Position numbers and translations under genes: made by a program. Under the pieces are notes generated by a model, which did no database searches, was not told where the DNA came from, and saw only the letters and a list, made by a program, of their open reading frames with translations. A DNA stretch of 64,000 bases from Clostridiales bacterium (GTDB lineage Bacteria > Bacillota > Clostridia > Christensenellales > Aristaeellaceae), in assembly GCA_012729115.1 (NCBI GenBank), contig JAAYDR010000077.1, positions 1 through 64,000 of the forward strand, given 5' to 3'. Position 1 is the first letter of the stretch; each line of letters begins with the position of its first letter. Of this stretch, positions 56,170 to 64,000 are shown piece by piece.

Positions 56170-56262
56170 AAGCGCGAAAACCGGCAAGAAATCGGCAAAG
56201 CGCATCGTTAGGTACGATAGCGATTCATTGATCCATGGGGATGGATACGAAGGAGGCCGTTC

Positions 56263-58137
56263 ATGACTCGGTTGACCACATCGCCCGTTCGCAGACTCGT
56301 GTCCCTTGGACTTTGCCTGCTGTTATGCATGGCGGTGCTGCCGGATTCTCCTCCCGCCGCGGCTACGCAAGCCTCCTATGCCCAAGCCGAGGCACGCTCT
56401 CAGGTGGTGCGGGTGCTGCTCAGCCGCCTGGGCGTCACCGACCGGATGGACATCGTCCTGGACGGGGTGTACAGCCTGGGGAACAAGGGCGAGGCCAGCA
56501 TGATTTTTGACCGGGGCAGCGAGCTCACGTTTCTGCAAAAGAACGGCTCCCTGTATGTGTATTATGAGGGAATGAGTTTCAACGCCGGTGCCGGACTGTA
56601 TCTGACCCGCTACCAGGGGGAAGAGGGCAAGGAAAACGGCATCCGTCTGGCCGGGCAGCCGGCTCTGTACGAAGGCGATTTGCAGTTGGACATTGATGGG
56701 GAGAATATCCGCCCCGTTTTGCACATCCACGTGGAGGATTACCTCCTGGGTGTTTTGCCTTATGAGATGAGCAACGACTTTCCCCTGGAGGCGCTCAAGG
56801 CGCAGGCGGTCACTGCTCGCACCTATGCCCTGCGCAAGCAGGCCCCCTCCAAGCCCTATGATCTGGTGGACACCACCAATGACCAGGTGTTCAAGGGCAG
56901 GCTTGAGGGATATGACCGGGCGGCCCGGGCTGTGGCGGAAACCCGTGGGCTGTGCGGTTTTTACAAGGACAAGCTGGCGGAGTGTTTTTACGGAGCCAGC
57001 AACGGCGGTCAGACCGAGTTGGTGGAGCATGTGTGGAAAGGCGGCGGCGACTATGGCTATTATGCCATGACCGACGATCCCTACGACATGCAAAACCCCG
57101 CCAGCCTGATCAAGTCCGCCACCATCCGCAAGAAGCCCGGCAAAAATGAGGTGGTCAGTTTCGGTCTCAGGGCCTTGCTGGTGAAGAATCTGGCCCAGGA
57201 ACTGGAAAAAAGGGGCTATGACCCGGCCCCGGAAAGCCTGCGGGTGGACGAGGTACACGCTGTTTCCGTGGATACCCCGGCCCATGGGGAGCCATCCCGG
57301 GTGATGACCCGGTTTCATATCACCTTTACGTATTCGGGCCGGACCCGGAGTGAGGGAGTCATCCCCGCCGGAGCAATGCATGGACCCATCGCCTCTCCCC
57401 TGGACGAGGACCAGGAGGAAGTGAGCCTCTTTGCCACCGCGGTGGTTACCCCCAGCCCCGCCCCGGCAGCAACCGCTCTGCCTGGAGACACATTGGCGCC
57501 GGTGTCCACTCCAATTCCTTCCCCCGAGCCCATCTACGGTCCCTTTGTGCCTGTGGGGGAGCCGGTAACGCTGACGCTGCCGGTGTTTCCGGATGCGAAA
57601 AACCTGCTGGCACTGGAGCTCAACCCCGGATATGACAACGAGCTGATCACCGTTGTGGAGACAAAGGACAGCTTTATCGTGCAGGCCCGCCGGTACGGTC
57701 ATGGAGTGGGCATGAGCCAGCGAGGGGCAGAGTGGATGGCCGCCTTCTACCGGAAAACCTTTATGGAAATTTTGAACTTTTACTATCCTGGCATGGAGAT
57801 CAAGCAATATCCCCAACAGGATCGCGTTATACCGGCGCTGGACCCGGAGAGGCTGGTTACCCCCGGACCTCCGCCCACGCCCACGCCGCGCCCCACCCTG
57901 ATGCCCGTAACCCACGAGGCCAGGGACGACGCATGGTTTGCGCTGGTGACCGGCATTGAAGACGACTCCACCCTGAACCTGCGTGCCGCGCCGGATCTCA
58001 GCGGAGAGGTGCTGATGCGCCTCTACAAGAACCAGCGGTTGCTGGTGGTGGAACGCTGCCCGGAGGAGGGCTGGGTGAAGGTGAAAACCGACGTGATTGA
58101 GGGCTATGTGATGGAGAAATTCCTTCAAAAGGAATAG
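56263..58137 (+). CDS. Secreted SpoIID/LytB-like protein with SH3 domain
   Basis: 624 residues. Signal peptide (RRLVSLGLCLLLCMAVL..). SpoIID domain at about 165-260 with LPYEMSNDFPLEALKAQAVTARTYAL (catalytic Glu region) and a second part near 475 (YGHGVGMSQRGAEWMAAF) separated by an unusual Pro/Thr/Ala-rich insert (about 395-430). A PTPTPRPT linker leads to a C-terminal SH3_3 (LNLRAAPDLSGEVLMRL). SpoIID enzymes are lytic transglycosylases for denuded glycan; LytB-like members work outside sporulation. It heads a run of secreted or SH3 genes. Confidence 0.85.
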   Translation: MTRLTTSPVRRLVSLGLCLLLCMAVLPDSPPAAATQASYAQAEARSQVVRVLLSRLGVTDRMDIVLDGVYSLGNKGEASMIFDRGSELTFLQKNGSLYVYYEGMSFNAGAGLYLTRYQGEEGKENGIRLAGQPALYEGDLQLDIDGENIRPVLHIHVEDYLLGVLPYEMSNDFPLEALKAQAVTARTYALRKQAPSKPYDLVDTTNDQVFKGRLEGYDRAARAVAETRGLCGFYKDKLAECFYGASNGGQTELVEHVWKGGGDYGYYAMTDDPYDMQNPASLIKSATIRKKPGKNEVVSFGLRALLVKNLAQELEKRGYDPAPESLRVDEVHAVSVDTPAHGEPSRVMTRFHITFTYSGRTRSEGVIPAGAMHGPIASPLDEDQEEVSLFATAVVTPSPAPAATALPGDTLAPVSTPIPSPEPIYGPFVPVGEPVTLTLPVFPDAKNLLALELNPGYDNELITVVETKDSFIVQARRYGHGVGMSQRGAEWMAAFYRKTFMEILNFYYPGMEIKQYPQQDRVIPALDPERLVTPGPPPTPTPRPTLMPVTHEARDDAWFALVTGIEDDSTLNLRAAPDLSGEVLMRLYKNQRLLVVERCPEEGWVKVKTDVIEGYVMEKFLQKE

Positions 58138-58250
58138 CGCACTCACAGACACAAATTATGGAAAACGGAATCCATTGTTACAGCTCGCAGAGACGCAAAC
58201 CCTTGACGTTTCTTGCGTTGCGTGGTACATTGTGTCCTGGGGGTGGTCAG

Positions 58251-59969
58251 GTGAGCGAGGGCTCATTCTCAAGGGACAACTATCATCAAGACAGTGATAA
58301 CCGGCTAAGACGGGCATCCCGCGCCCCTGAGGATGCCGAACATTTGTATACCGCCCGGTCTGTGATCGACATTGCGGAGAAGGATGGGGACCGGCTGCAC
58401 AGCTTCATGCAGGAGGATTCTCCTTCATATACCCCCAATGAGGAAGTGGGGGATGAGGACAACGGCACCACATTGGCGCAGGAGCCAACGGACTGGGAAA
58501 CGCCTGACAGCGACAACCCCTCTGTCTCTCCTCCGCCTTTTTCAGTGCCTCTTTCTGCCTATTATTGCCGCCCCTCCCACTTGCAGGACGATCCTGCGAT
58601 GATACCACCGGAGGGGGAGGCATTTGCTCCGCCTCCCAAGATGTTTCAAAACAGGGTATGGGAGGATCTCACGCAGGAAGCCGCGGTGCCTCCTGCCAAG
58701 TTGAATGTATATCAACCCCGCCAGGCTGCCTGGGCCCACACCGGACGCATGGAAGCGCAGACCTCCCCGGAGTGCCAGTATCAGGTGGAAGTGCGCAGCG
58801 AAAAAGCTCCAGCCCGGCGGCACAAACGCCGGACAGGCAGACGGATTTTGGCAGCCGTATGCGCGCTGGCGGTGCTGGCAGGCGGCGCCTATCTGAGCCG
58901 GGACTGGATTCTCCAGCAGATCGCGCTGCTGACGGGGGCAGAGCCGGTGAACGCCTATCAGCAAGGGGAAACTGGGGCCTCCCCGGTATCCGCCAAGGGC
59001 TATGACCCGGCGCCGGCCACCCGGCTGGGAAGGAAGGCCCAGCAGGGGATTGCAGCGATAAGCGGTACGCTGCAGCTGGAGCCGGTGGCGGTGACCGCCG
59101 ACAATGTGCTGGCGCGGACGCCCGTAAGTGAAGGCCTGTATGACTATTATCTGTTTGCGGGGGCCGACGGAAGGCTGCTGGGCTATTTTGATGGGCTTTC
59201 CGCCGCGGACTGCATCGCCCAGCCCAACGACATCTTTTATGTGAACCAGGCCCCCTATCTGCTCAACGAGCAGGGGAAGGCGCTGATCAGGCCGGCGGCT
59301 TATGAACAAGCCGCCGGGAAGGACGCGGTGCTGGGTCCGTTGGCAAACGGTTGGTCGGTCATCCATAACGCACAGGGGACCAGGTTCAACTATATCAACG
59401 CTCAGGGAGAAATGCTAAGCACACTTTGGTTTTGCAGGGCTTTTCCCTTCTGGGGAGACCATACGCTGGCATATGTGGACACGGGTAATCTGGCCAAGCC
59501 CCAGGAACGTTTTGCCCTGTATGTGCTATCCAAGGATGGGCGCATGGATTTCTGGCGGCATGCTGCGGATACGGATGAGGTTGTGGATACCGCCTGTGAT
59601 CTTGCGTTGCTGAGTACCGGCGAGCTGGTGCGGCTCAGCGACCGGATCACCGTGGCCGAGGTGGAGGAAGTGGCAGCATATCTGGACTGCAACGCTGTGG
59701 TGGCCAAGGAACGGGAAAGTGGGCAGTACGGACTCTTTGTCTCCGGAGAGCAGCACTACGACTTTGCCTATGAGCAAATTGCGCCTATAGCTTGCGAGAT
59801 CGAGTGGGCGCAGGGTGGGGAGGGTTCCTGGAAAAACCATGCGGTCACCGGTGCCCCCTATCCCCAGCCCCTGTCTCACTATTTCCGGCTGAAGAGGGCC
59901 CAGGGGGAGGAGCAGGTGGCACTGTCCACCACCTCCTGCTGCCCGGTGCTGATGAAGGAATCCCCGTAA
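58251..59969 (+). CDS. Membrane-anchored WG-repeat-like protein
   Basis: About 572 residues from GTG at 58251 (GGGGGTGG upstream). A disordered cytoplasmic N-terminus (about 190 residues, acidic/Pro-rich) ends in a basic RRHKRRTGRRIL, then one transmembrane segment (AAVCALAVLAGGAYLS), and an external domain of WG/KWG-like repeats (ADGRLLGYFDGLS, NEQGKALIRPAAYEQ, NAQGEMLSTLWF). Topology N-in. No enzyme motif seen. Perhaps a wall or spore-surface scaffold working with its neighbours. Confidence 0.72.
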   Translation: MSEGSFSRDNYHQDSDNRLRRASRAPEDAEHLYTARSVIDIAEKDGDRLHSFMQEDSPSYTPNEEVGDEDNGTTLAQEPTDWETPDSDNPSVSPPPFSVPLSAYYCRPSHLQDDPAMIPPEGEAFAPPPKMFQNRVWEDLTQEAAVPPAKLNVYQPRQAAWAHTGRMEAQTSPECQYQVEVRSEKAPARRHKRRTGRRILAAVCALAVLAGGAYLSRDWILQQIALLTGAEPVNAYQQGETGASPVSAKGYDPAPATRLGRKAQQGIAAISGTLQLEPVAVTADNVLARTPVSEGLYDYYLFAGADGRLLGYFDGLSAADCIAQPNDIFYVNQAPYLLNEQGKALIRPAAYEQAAGKDAVLGPLANGWSVIHNAQGTRFNYINAQGEMLSTLWFCRAFPFWGDHTLAYVDTGNLAKPQERFALYVLSKDGRMDFWRHAADTDEVVDTACDLALLSTGELVRLSDRITVAEVEEVAAYLDCNAVVAKERESGQYGLFVSGEQHYDFAYEQIAPIACEIEWAQGGEGSWKNHAVTGAPYPQPLSHYFRLKRAQGEEQVALSTTSCCPVLMKESP

Positions 59970-59990
59970 AAGGTAGGAGGCACATAGCAG

Positions 59991-61736
59991 ATGACGAAAC
60001 GCTGGATTGCGGCGGTCACGGCCCTTTTGCTGATGGGTTCATCAGTGGCTGTGGCGGAAGGAACGGTGGAAAAGCAGGAGGATTTTGCATCCAATGGCAT
60101 CATCGTCATGCACAACCGCCAGATCAAGGAAACAGAAAAGCAGAAGCTTGCCATGGACTTTCCCACCTTTGAGGGGGAGGATACGGCCCTGGCCGCCTAT
60201 CTGACCAATGTTATCACCACGCCCTTTTTGGCTTTGGCAAAAACCGGCCAGATGGCGGAGGACACAGCTTATCTGGACGGATCCAAGGATTTTATCCGCA
60301 GCGGATACTACGCTTCCCTGGATTTTGAGGGAATTTTGTCCATGGAGATGACGGTGAGCAACCGGGCTGCCGGCGAGAAGACCCAGGAGATCCTCTTCGT
60401 TTACCACATCATTGATTTGGATGGGCCAAGAGAACTGACGATATACGACCTGTTTTCCCAGGAGCCTGCGGCAGTGGACGCCGCCATCCGCCGGGAGGCA
60501 TGGAAATCTGCCCAGTCCCAAGGAGATGTGGTGGCTCATGTCACCCAGGAGAGCCAGGTGCCCATGCCCGATTCCTATTTTCTCACCAAGGATTATTTCC
60601 GCTGCATCTTTGGAGCGGGAGCCATCCGAAAAAGCGCAACACTTGTGGATATCCCCTGGGAGGAGCTGGGGCTTACCCTATCCCCGCTGCTGAACGCCGC
60701 GGCCCCGGGGGCGGTCAATCAATCGGTTCAGGGCGCTCCCCCGGAAATCAATGAGGAAGGGGAAGGGGTCTGGCAGGACGCAGCTGAGGAACCGTTCGTT
60801 CCCGCCTTCCAGGATGCGGAGATAAGCCTGGATGCAAACTTTATGCTGCCCCCCGTACAGACACCTACGCCCATGCCCGTGACCGGCACGGATGTAGACG
60901 TGGCCGATCTGCTTACCCGGGGCTTGTGGAAGCAAATGGGTACGGAGGGGGAGACCTATTATCAGTTTACCCCCGACGGCAAGCTGCTGGTAGTAAATGT
61001 GGAGGACTATTCGCTCCGGGAAGGCACGCTTGAGAGTCAGTCCCTGTCCGGTCAGGTGGTCCTGGGCGGAGACACAGCCTTTACCCTGGAAACGGAGAGC
61101 GGGCCGGTGGGGTATGTGCTCAACCGGGCGGGTGTTCCCGTTGCCCCGGAAGAATTGGTGACGCCTTCACCCACGCCTGTCCCCACACCAACCCCGGAAC
61201 CGACCGCCACACCCACGCCAACGCCTACCCCCACGCCTGTTCCCACCCTTTCTCCCTATGAGCTGGCACGGGAGCAGACACCCCGCCTGGCGGTGCTGGA
61301 GGACGCTTCCTTTGATAGACGGCAGAGTTTGAAGGTATACGGAGCGCCTTCCCTGGACGCGTACCGGGAAACCCCCTGGAGGGTGGACACGGATGAATCT
61401 GTGGGAATCTATGGGGTGGATAATGATTGGGTTTTAGTAAGCTACGAAATTTCAAGTGGTAAAAGAGGCCGCATAGGATACATTGAGAACACCACCCTGG
61501 CAAACCCCGATCAGGTAGCCATGCTGAGGCTGGGTGATATGGAACTGCCGCTGCTGAGGGATGCCGCCGCTACCGACGACCCGCTTTGGAGCAAGGGGAA
61601 GGTAACCACGCTGAAGAAGGATACCATGGTGAAGCTGCTGGCATTCCTGGACAGCGAGTGGGCCTACGTGGAAACAACGACGGAGGGCAAGGCGCGTCGC
61701 CTGTTTATCCCCCAAAACAGCCTGATCGCGGAGTAA
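59991..61736 (+). CDS. Secreted DUF3298-like protein with SH3 domain
   Basis: 581 residues. Signal peptide (MTKRWIAAVTALLLMGSSVAVA). Residues about 25-240 match the DUF3298/RsiV-like fold (LAMDFPTFEGEDTALAAYLTN.., GILSMEMTVSNRAAG, GPRELTIYDLFSQ). A Pro/Thr linker with many PTP repeats separates two C-terminal domains, one SH3-like (LKVYGAPSLDAYRETPWRV, VLVSYEISSGKRGRIGYI). It starts 22 nt after the previous gene. Sugar or lysozyme binding is known for RsiV; here there is no membrane segment. Confidence 0.75.
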   Translation: MTKRWIAAVTALLLMGSSVAVAEGTVEKQEDFASNGIIVMHNRQIKETEKQKLAMDFPTFEGEDTALAAYLTNVITTPFLALAKTGQMAEDTAYLDGSKDFIRSGYYASLDFEGILSMEMTVSNRAAGEKTQEILFVYHIIDLDGPRELTIYDLFSQEPAAVDAAIRREAWKSAQSQGDVVAHVTQESQVPMPDSYFLTKDYFRCIFGAGAIRKSATLVDIPWEELGLTLSPLLNAAAPGAVNQSVQGAPPEINEEGEGVWQDAAEEPFVPAFQDAEISLDANFMLPPVQTPTPMPVTGTDVDVADLLTRGLWKQMGTEGETYYQFTPDGKLLVVNVEDYSLREGTLESQSLSGQVVLGGDTAFTLETESGPVGYVLNRAGVPVAPEELVTPSPTPVPTPTPEPTATPTPTPTPTPVPTLSPYELAREQTPRLAVLEDASFDRRQSLKVYGAPSLDAYRETPWRVDTDESVGIYGVDNDWVLVSYEISSGKRGRIGYIENTTLANPDQVAMLRLGDMELPLLRDAAATDDPLWSKGKVTTLKKDTMVKLLAFLDSEWAYVETTTEGKARRLFIPQNSLIAE

Positions 61737-61784
61737 ACGGCCATTCATCGCGTCGGCGGGGCTGCCAAAAGAAGGAGCGACACC

Positions 61785-62891
61785 ATGGACCGCAAGGATG
61801 AGATTATCAGGCTCCAAATGGACGTGATCCAGGAGATGACCCGCAGCAATCTGCGCCGCATTTCTGATGATCTGTGGGGAACGCAGGGGCTGCGTTCTGT
61901 GTCGGGCGAGCTTCCCACCCTGCCACAGGACGAGCCGGGGCTCCTGCCCGCCCAGAAGGAGAAGGCGATGGAAGCTGCAGAGCCTGAATCCCAGGATCCC
62001 CCCCAGAGCATCGAGGAACTCAAGAAAGAGCTGAGCGAGTACATCGGTCTTGCCTCCATCAAAAAAGAGGTGGAGAGCCTCATCAATCTGGTTACGGTGC
62101 AAAAGCTTCGCAGGGAGCATGGCCTGCCTGTGGAGGATCTGTCGTTGCACATGGTGTTTTCAGGCAATCCTGGCACAGGCAAGACGATGATTGCCCGGCT
62201 GATGGCCCGCATTTATCACAGTCTGGGAATTCTATCCAAAGGTCAGCTGGTGGAGGTGGACCGCAGCGGTCTGGTGGCGGGTTATGTGGGGCAGACGGCC
62301 ATCAAGACCAGCGAGGTGATCGCCAAGGCCATGGGCGGGGTGCTGTTCATTGACGAGGCCTATGCGTTGACGACCCGGGGAGGCACCGACTATGGGCAGG
62401 AGGCGGTGGATACGCTGCTGAAGGCCATGGAGGACCACCGGGATGATTTGATTGTCATTGTGGCAGGATATACGGAGCTGATGGAAGAGTTTGTACATTC
62501 CAACCCGGGCCTGGAAAGCCGCTTTAACCGCTTTCTGTTTTTTCCGGACTATACGGTGCAGGAAATGCTGGACATCTTTGACATGCGCTGTCAAAAGAGC
62601 GGTTACCGGCTGGATGAAGATGCCCGCGGCCTGCTGCGTACCTTGCTGGCGCTGTTCAGCCTGGACGCGAAAGGCTTTGGCAATGCCCGGGGCGTTCGCA
62701 ATCTGTTTGAGCGGGCTGTGTCGGCTCAGGCCAACCGGCTGGCAGCGAGGCCGGACATCACCAGAGAGGAACTCATGCTATTGACGTCGGAGGATATCCG
62801 GGCAGCAGGAGGCGGAGAGGATGGGCAAGGGCTTCCACTGGAGTTCCCCAAGTCCGGGGAACTGCCCAAAGCCCGGGAAAACCGGGAGTAG
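61785..62891 (+). CDS. AAA+ ATPase of CbxX/CfqX (SpoVK-like) type
   Basis: 368 residues. A short helical N-terminus, then IGLASIKKEVESLINLV (CbxX signature), Walker A FSGNPGTGKTMIARLMARIY, pore region QLVEVDRSGLVAGYVGQT, Walker B GVLFIDEAYALT, and a C-terminal Arg finger zone (NPGLESRFNRFLFFPDYT, GNARGVRNLFERAV). Family members remodel Rubisco or, as SpoVK, act in sporulation. The operon position with cell-wall proteins favours the latter kind of role. Unstructured tail rich in Gly/Pro. Confidence 0.88.
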   Translation: MDRKDEIIRLQMDVIQEMTRSNLRRISDDLWGTQGLRSVSGELPTLPQDEPGLLPAQKEKAMEAAEPESQDPPQSIEELKKELSEYIGLASIKKEVESLINLVTVQKLRREHGLPVEDLSLHMVFSGNPGTGKTMIARLMARIYHSLGILSKGQLVEVDRSGLVAGYVGQTAIKTSEVIAKAMGGVLFIDEAYALTTRGGTDYGQEAVDTLLKAMEDHRDDLIVIVAGYTELMEEFVHSNPGLESRFNRFLFFPDYTVQEMLDIFDMRCQKSGYRLDEDARGLLRTLLALFSLDAKGFGNARGVRNLFERAVSAQANRLAARPDITREELMLLTSEDIRAAGGGEDGQGLPLEFPKSGELPKARENRE

Positions 62892-62939
62892 GAGAAGACT
62901 CTCCCAAAAGAATTACCGCATGTATAAAGACCGCATATG

Positions 62940-62976
62940 AAAGGCCATGAACTTCCCATCGGAAGCCATGGCCTTT
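62940..62976. terminator. Bidirectional terminator between AAA gene and P-type ATPase
   Basis: AAAGGCCATG (62940-62949) and CATGGCCTTT (62967-62976) form a 10-bp stem with a smaller CTTCC/GGAAG stem inside. It lies between convergent genes. Confidence 0.75.
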
Positions 62977-63038
62977 GCTGTATAGCTGTATATCGGATCG
63001 CCTTTGGAGAGGTCATGCGTTGGAAAAGGAACTCCCCC

Positions 63039-64000
63039 CTACCGCAAGGCCCTCATGGCGTTGAGAATGGCCAGGAGCGTGACGCCCACATCGGCGAAGA
63101 CAGCCATCCACATCGTTGCAATGCCCAGTGCGGCCAGGATCAGGATAAGGAATTTGATAGCCAGGGCAAAGAGGATGTTCTGCCGGGCAATGGACAGGGT
63201 TTTGCGGGCGATGTGGATGGCCAGGGGCAGCCTTTGGGGATTGTCGTCCATGAGCACCACGTCGGCGGCTTCCACGGCAGCGTCGCTGCCCAGAGCTCCC
63301 ATGGCGATGCCCACATCCGCACGGGTGAGCACCGGCGCGTCGTTGATGCCGTCTCCCACAAAGAGGAGTTGGCCGCCCCGGGCCTTTTCCTTAAGGAGAG
63401 CCTCCACATGCTCCACCTTCTGGGCAGGCAGAAGTCCGGCGTAGAAGCGGTCAATGCCGAGTTTTTCCGCTACATCCCGGGCCACGGCCTGGCTGTCCCC
63501 GGTGAGCATAACGCTGCGGCGGACGCCTGCCTGGGCCAGAGCCTTGACAGCCATGGCCGAGCCTTCCTTGATTTCGTCGGAAATTACGATGTGTCCCAGG
63601 TACTCCTGGTCCCGGGCTACGTGTACAACAGTGCCCACATGGGGGCAGTTCGGCAGATCCACGCCGATGGAGGTCATCAGTTTGTCATTGCCCGCGTATA
63701 TGCGCCGGCCTTCCAAAAGGGCGGATACGCCCTGACCGGCCAACTCCTGCACACCCTCCAATGCCTGGGTGTTTATTTCACCGCGGTAATGAGCGCGCAG
63801 GGAGCGGCTGATGGGATGGTCGGAATAGCTCTCTACGGTTGCGGCAATCCGCAGGAGTTCCTGCTGGCCTACTTCGTCGGGATGGACAACTGCAACCTGA
63901 AAAACACCGCGTGTCAGGGTGCCGGTTTTATCAAAGACCACGATGTCCGCCTTGGCCAGAGCCTCCAGATAGTTGCTGCCCTTGATCAAAATCCCCTGTT
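63039..64000 (-). CDS. Heavy-metal P1B-type ATPase, 3' part (cut by window end)
   Basis: About 320 residues of the C-terminal half, open to the window edge. Phosphorylation motif DKTGTLT, SDHPIS in the nucleotide domain, LTGDS, hinge GDGINDAPVLTRADVGIAMG and two final transmembrane segments (FALAIKFLILILAALG, MAVFADVGVTLLAIL). The HP dipeptide and DVGxTLL pattern place it with Zn/Cd/Pb exporters (CadA/ZntA-like) more than with copper pumps, though the CPx motif lies outside the window. Confidence 0.9.
   Translation of the reverse strand, partial: QGILIKGSNYLEALAKADIVVFDKTGTLTRGVFQVAVVHPDEVGQQELLRIAATVESYSDHPISRSLRAHYRGEINTQALEGVQELAGQGVSALLEGRRIYAGNDKLMTSIGVDLPNCPHVGTVVHVARDQEYLGHIVISDEIKEGSAMAVKALAQAGVRRSVMLTGDSQAVARDVAEKLGIDRFYAGLLPAQKVEHVEALLKEKARGGQLLFVGDGINDAPVLTRADVGIAMGALGSDAAVEAADVVLMDDNPQRLPLAIHIARKTLSIARQNILFALAIKFLILILAALGIATMWMAVFADVGVTLLAILNAMRALR

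Noticed and set aside
56323-58152. 609-codon frame antisense to the SpoIID gene
   Set aside because: Plus strand carries a signal peptide, SpoIID and SH3 motifs; antisense product has none.

Overview
The window reads as chromosomal DNA of a fairly GC-rich Bacillota, most likely an uncultured Clostridia. The reasons are the Gram-positive siphophage gene families, a SpoIID-type protein, a SpoVK/CbxX-like AAA ATPase, DUF5685 next to a J-domain protein, many secreted bacterial-SH3 proteins and tRNA genes with encoded CCA. Species-level placement is not possible from the sequence alone. Family names come from recognising motifs in the translations; no database search was run.

Layout. (1) 1-3447 is an accessory segment, visibly more AT-rich than the rest. 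It holds an unknown/Abi-group reverse transcriptase (383-1897), possibly a phage-defence gene, with a small overlapping hydrophobic ORF upstream, and a decayed IS3-family element (about 2059-3328). (2) 3448-39523 is a complete siphophage-type prophage of about 36.0 kb. It is bounded by a 48-bp direct repeat that is the 3' part of tRNA-Pro(CGG); the intact tRNA lies at the right end, followed by tRNA-Thr(CGT). (3) 39553-64000 is ordinary host chromosome.

Prophage. The integrase, a small lysogeny operon (HTH repressor plus a secreted protein) and a palindromic operator on a strong leftward promoter sit at the right. From there one long leftward transcript carries small early genes, a CHC2/Toprim/helicase replication protein, an adenine methylase, a DUF6273 protein, a late-gene-type regulator, HNH, TerS, TerL, portal, ClpP-like protease, HK97 capsid, connectors, major tail protein, frameshifted tail chaperones, tape measure, Dit and a Tal-like protein with a His-rich fibre region. 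Next come a fibre carrying the variable repeat of a diversity-generating retroelement (DGR), the template repeat, the DGR reverse transcriptase, and finally endolysin and holin. The DGR variable and template repeats (137 bp each) differ at 10 positions, all adenines in the template, so mutagenic retrohoming has been recent. The reverse transcriptase is nevertheless split in two ORFs.

Host part. Two RimK-like ATP-grasp genes, a DUF5685/J-domain/zinc-ribbon trio, a large secreted SH3/Ig-repeat protein, a split transketolase, a vWA-PP2C-kinase triad of the TerY-P type, FeoA-FeoB, a glycerol-1-phosphate dehydrogenase-like gene, then a SpoIID/SH3 protein, a WG-repeat membrane protein, a DUF3298-like SH3 protein and a CbxX-type AAA ATPase in a row. 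A heavy-metal P-type ATPase is cut by the window end.

Two unrelated reverse transcriptases within 7.5 kb, one possibly defensive and one diversifying a phage fibre, are the most notable content.
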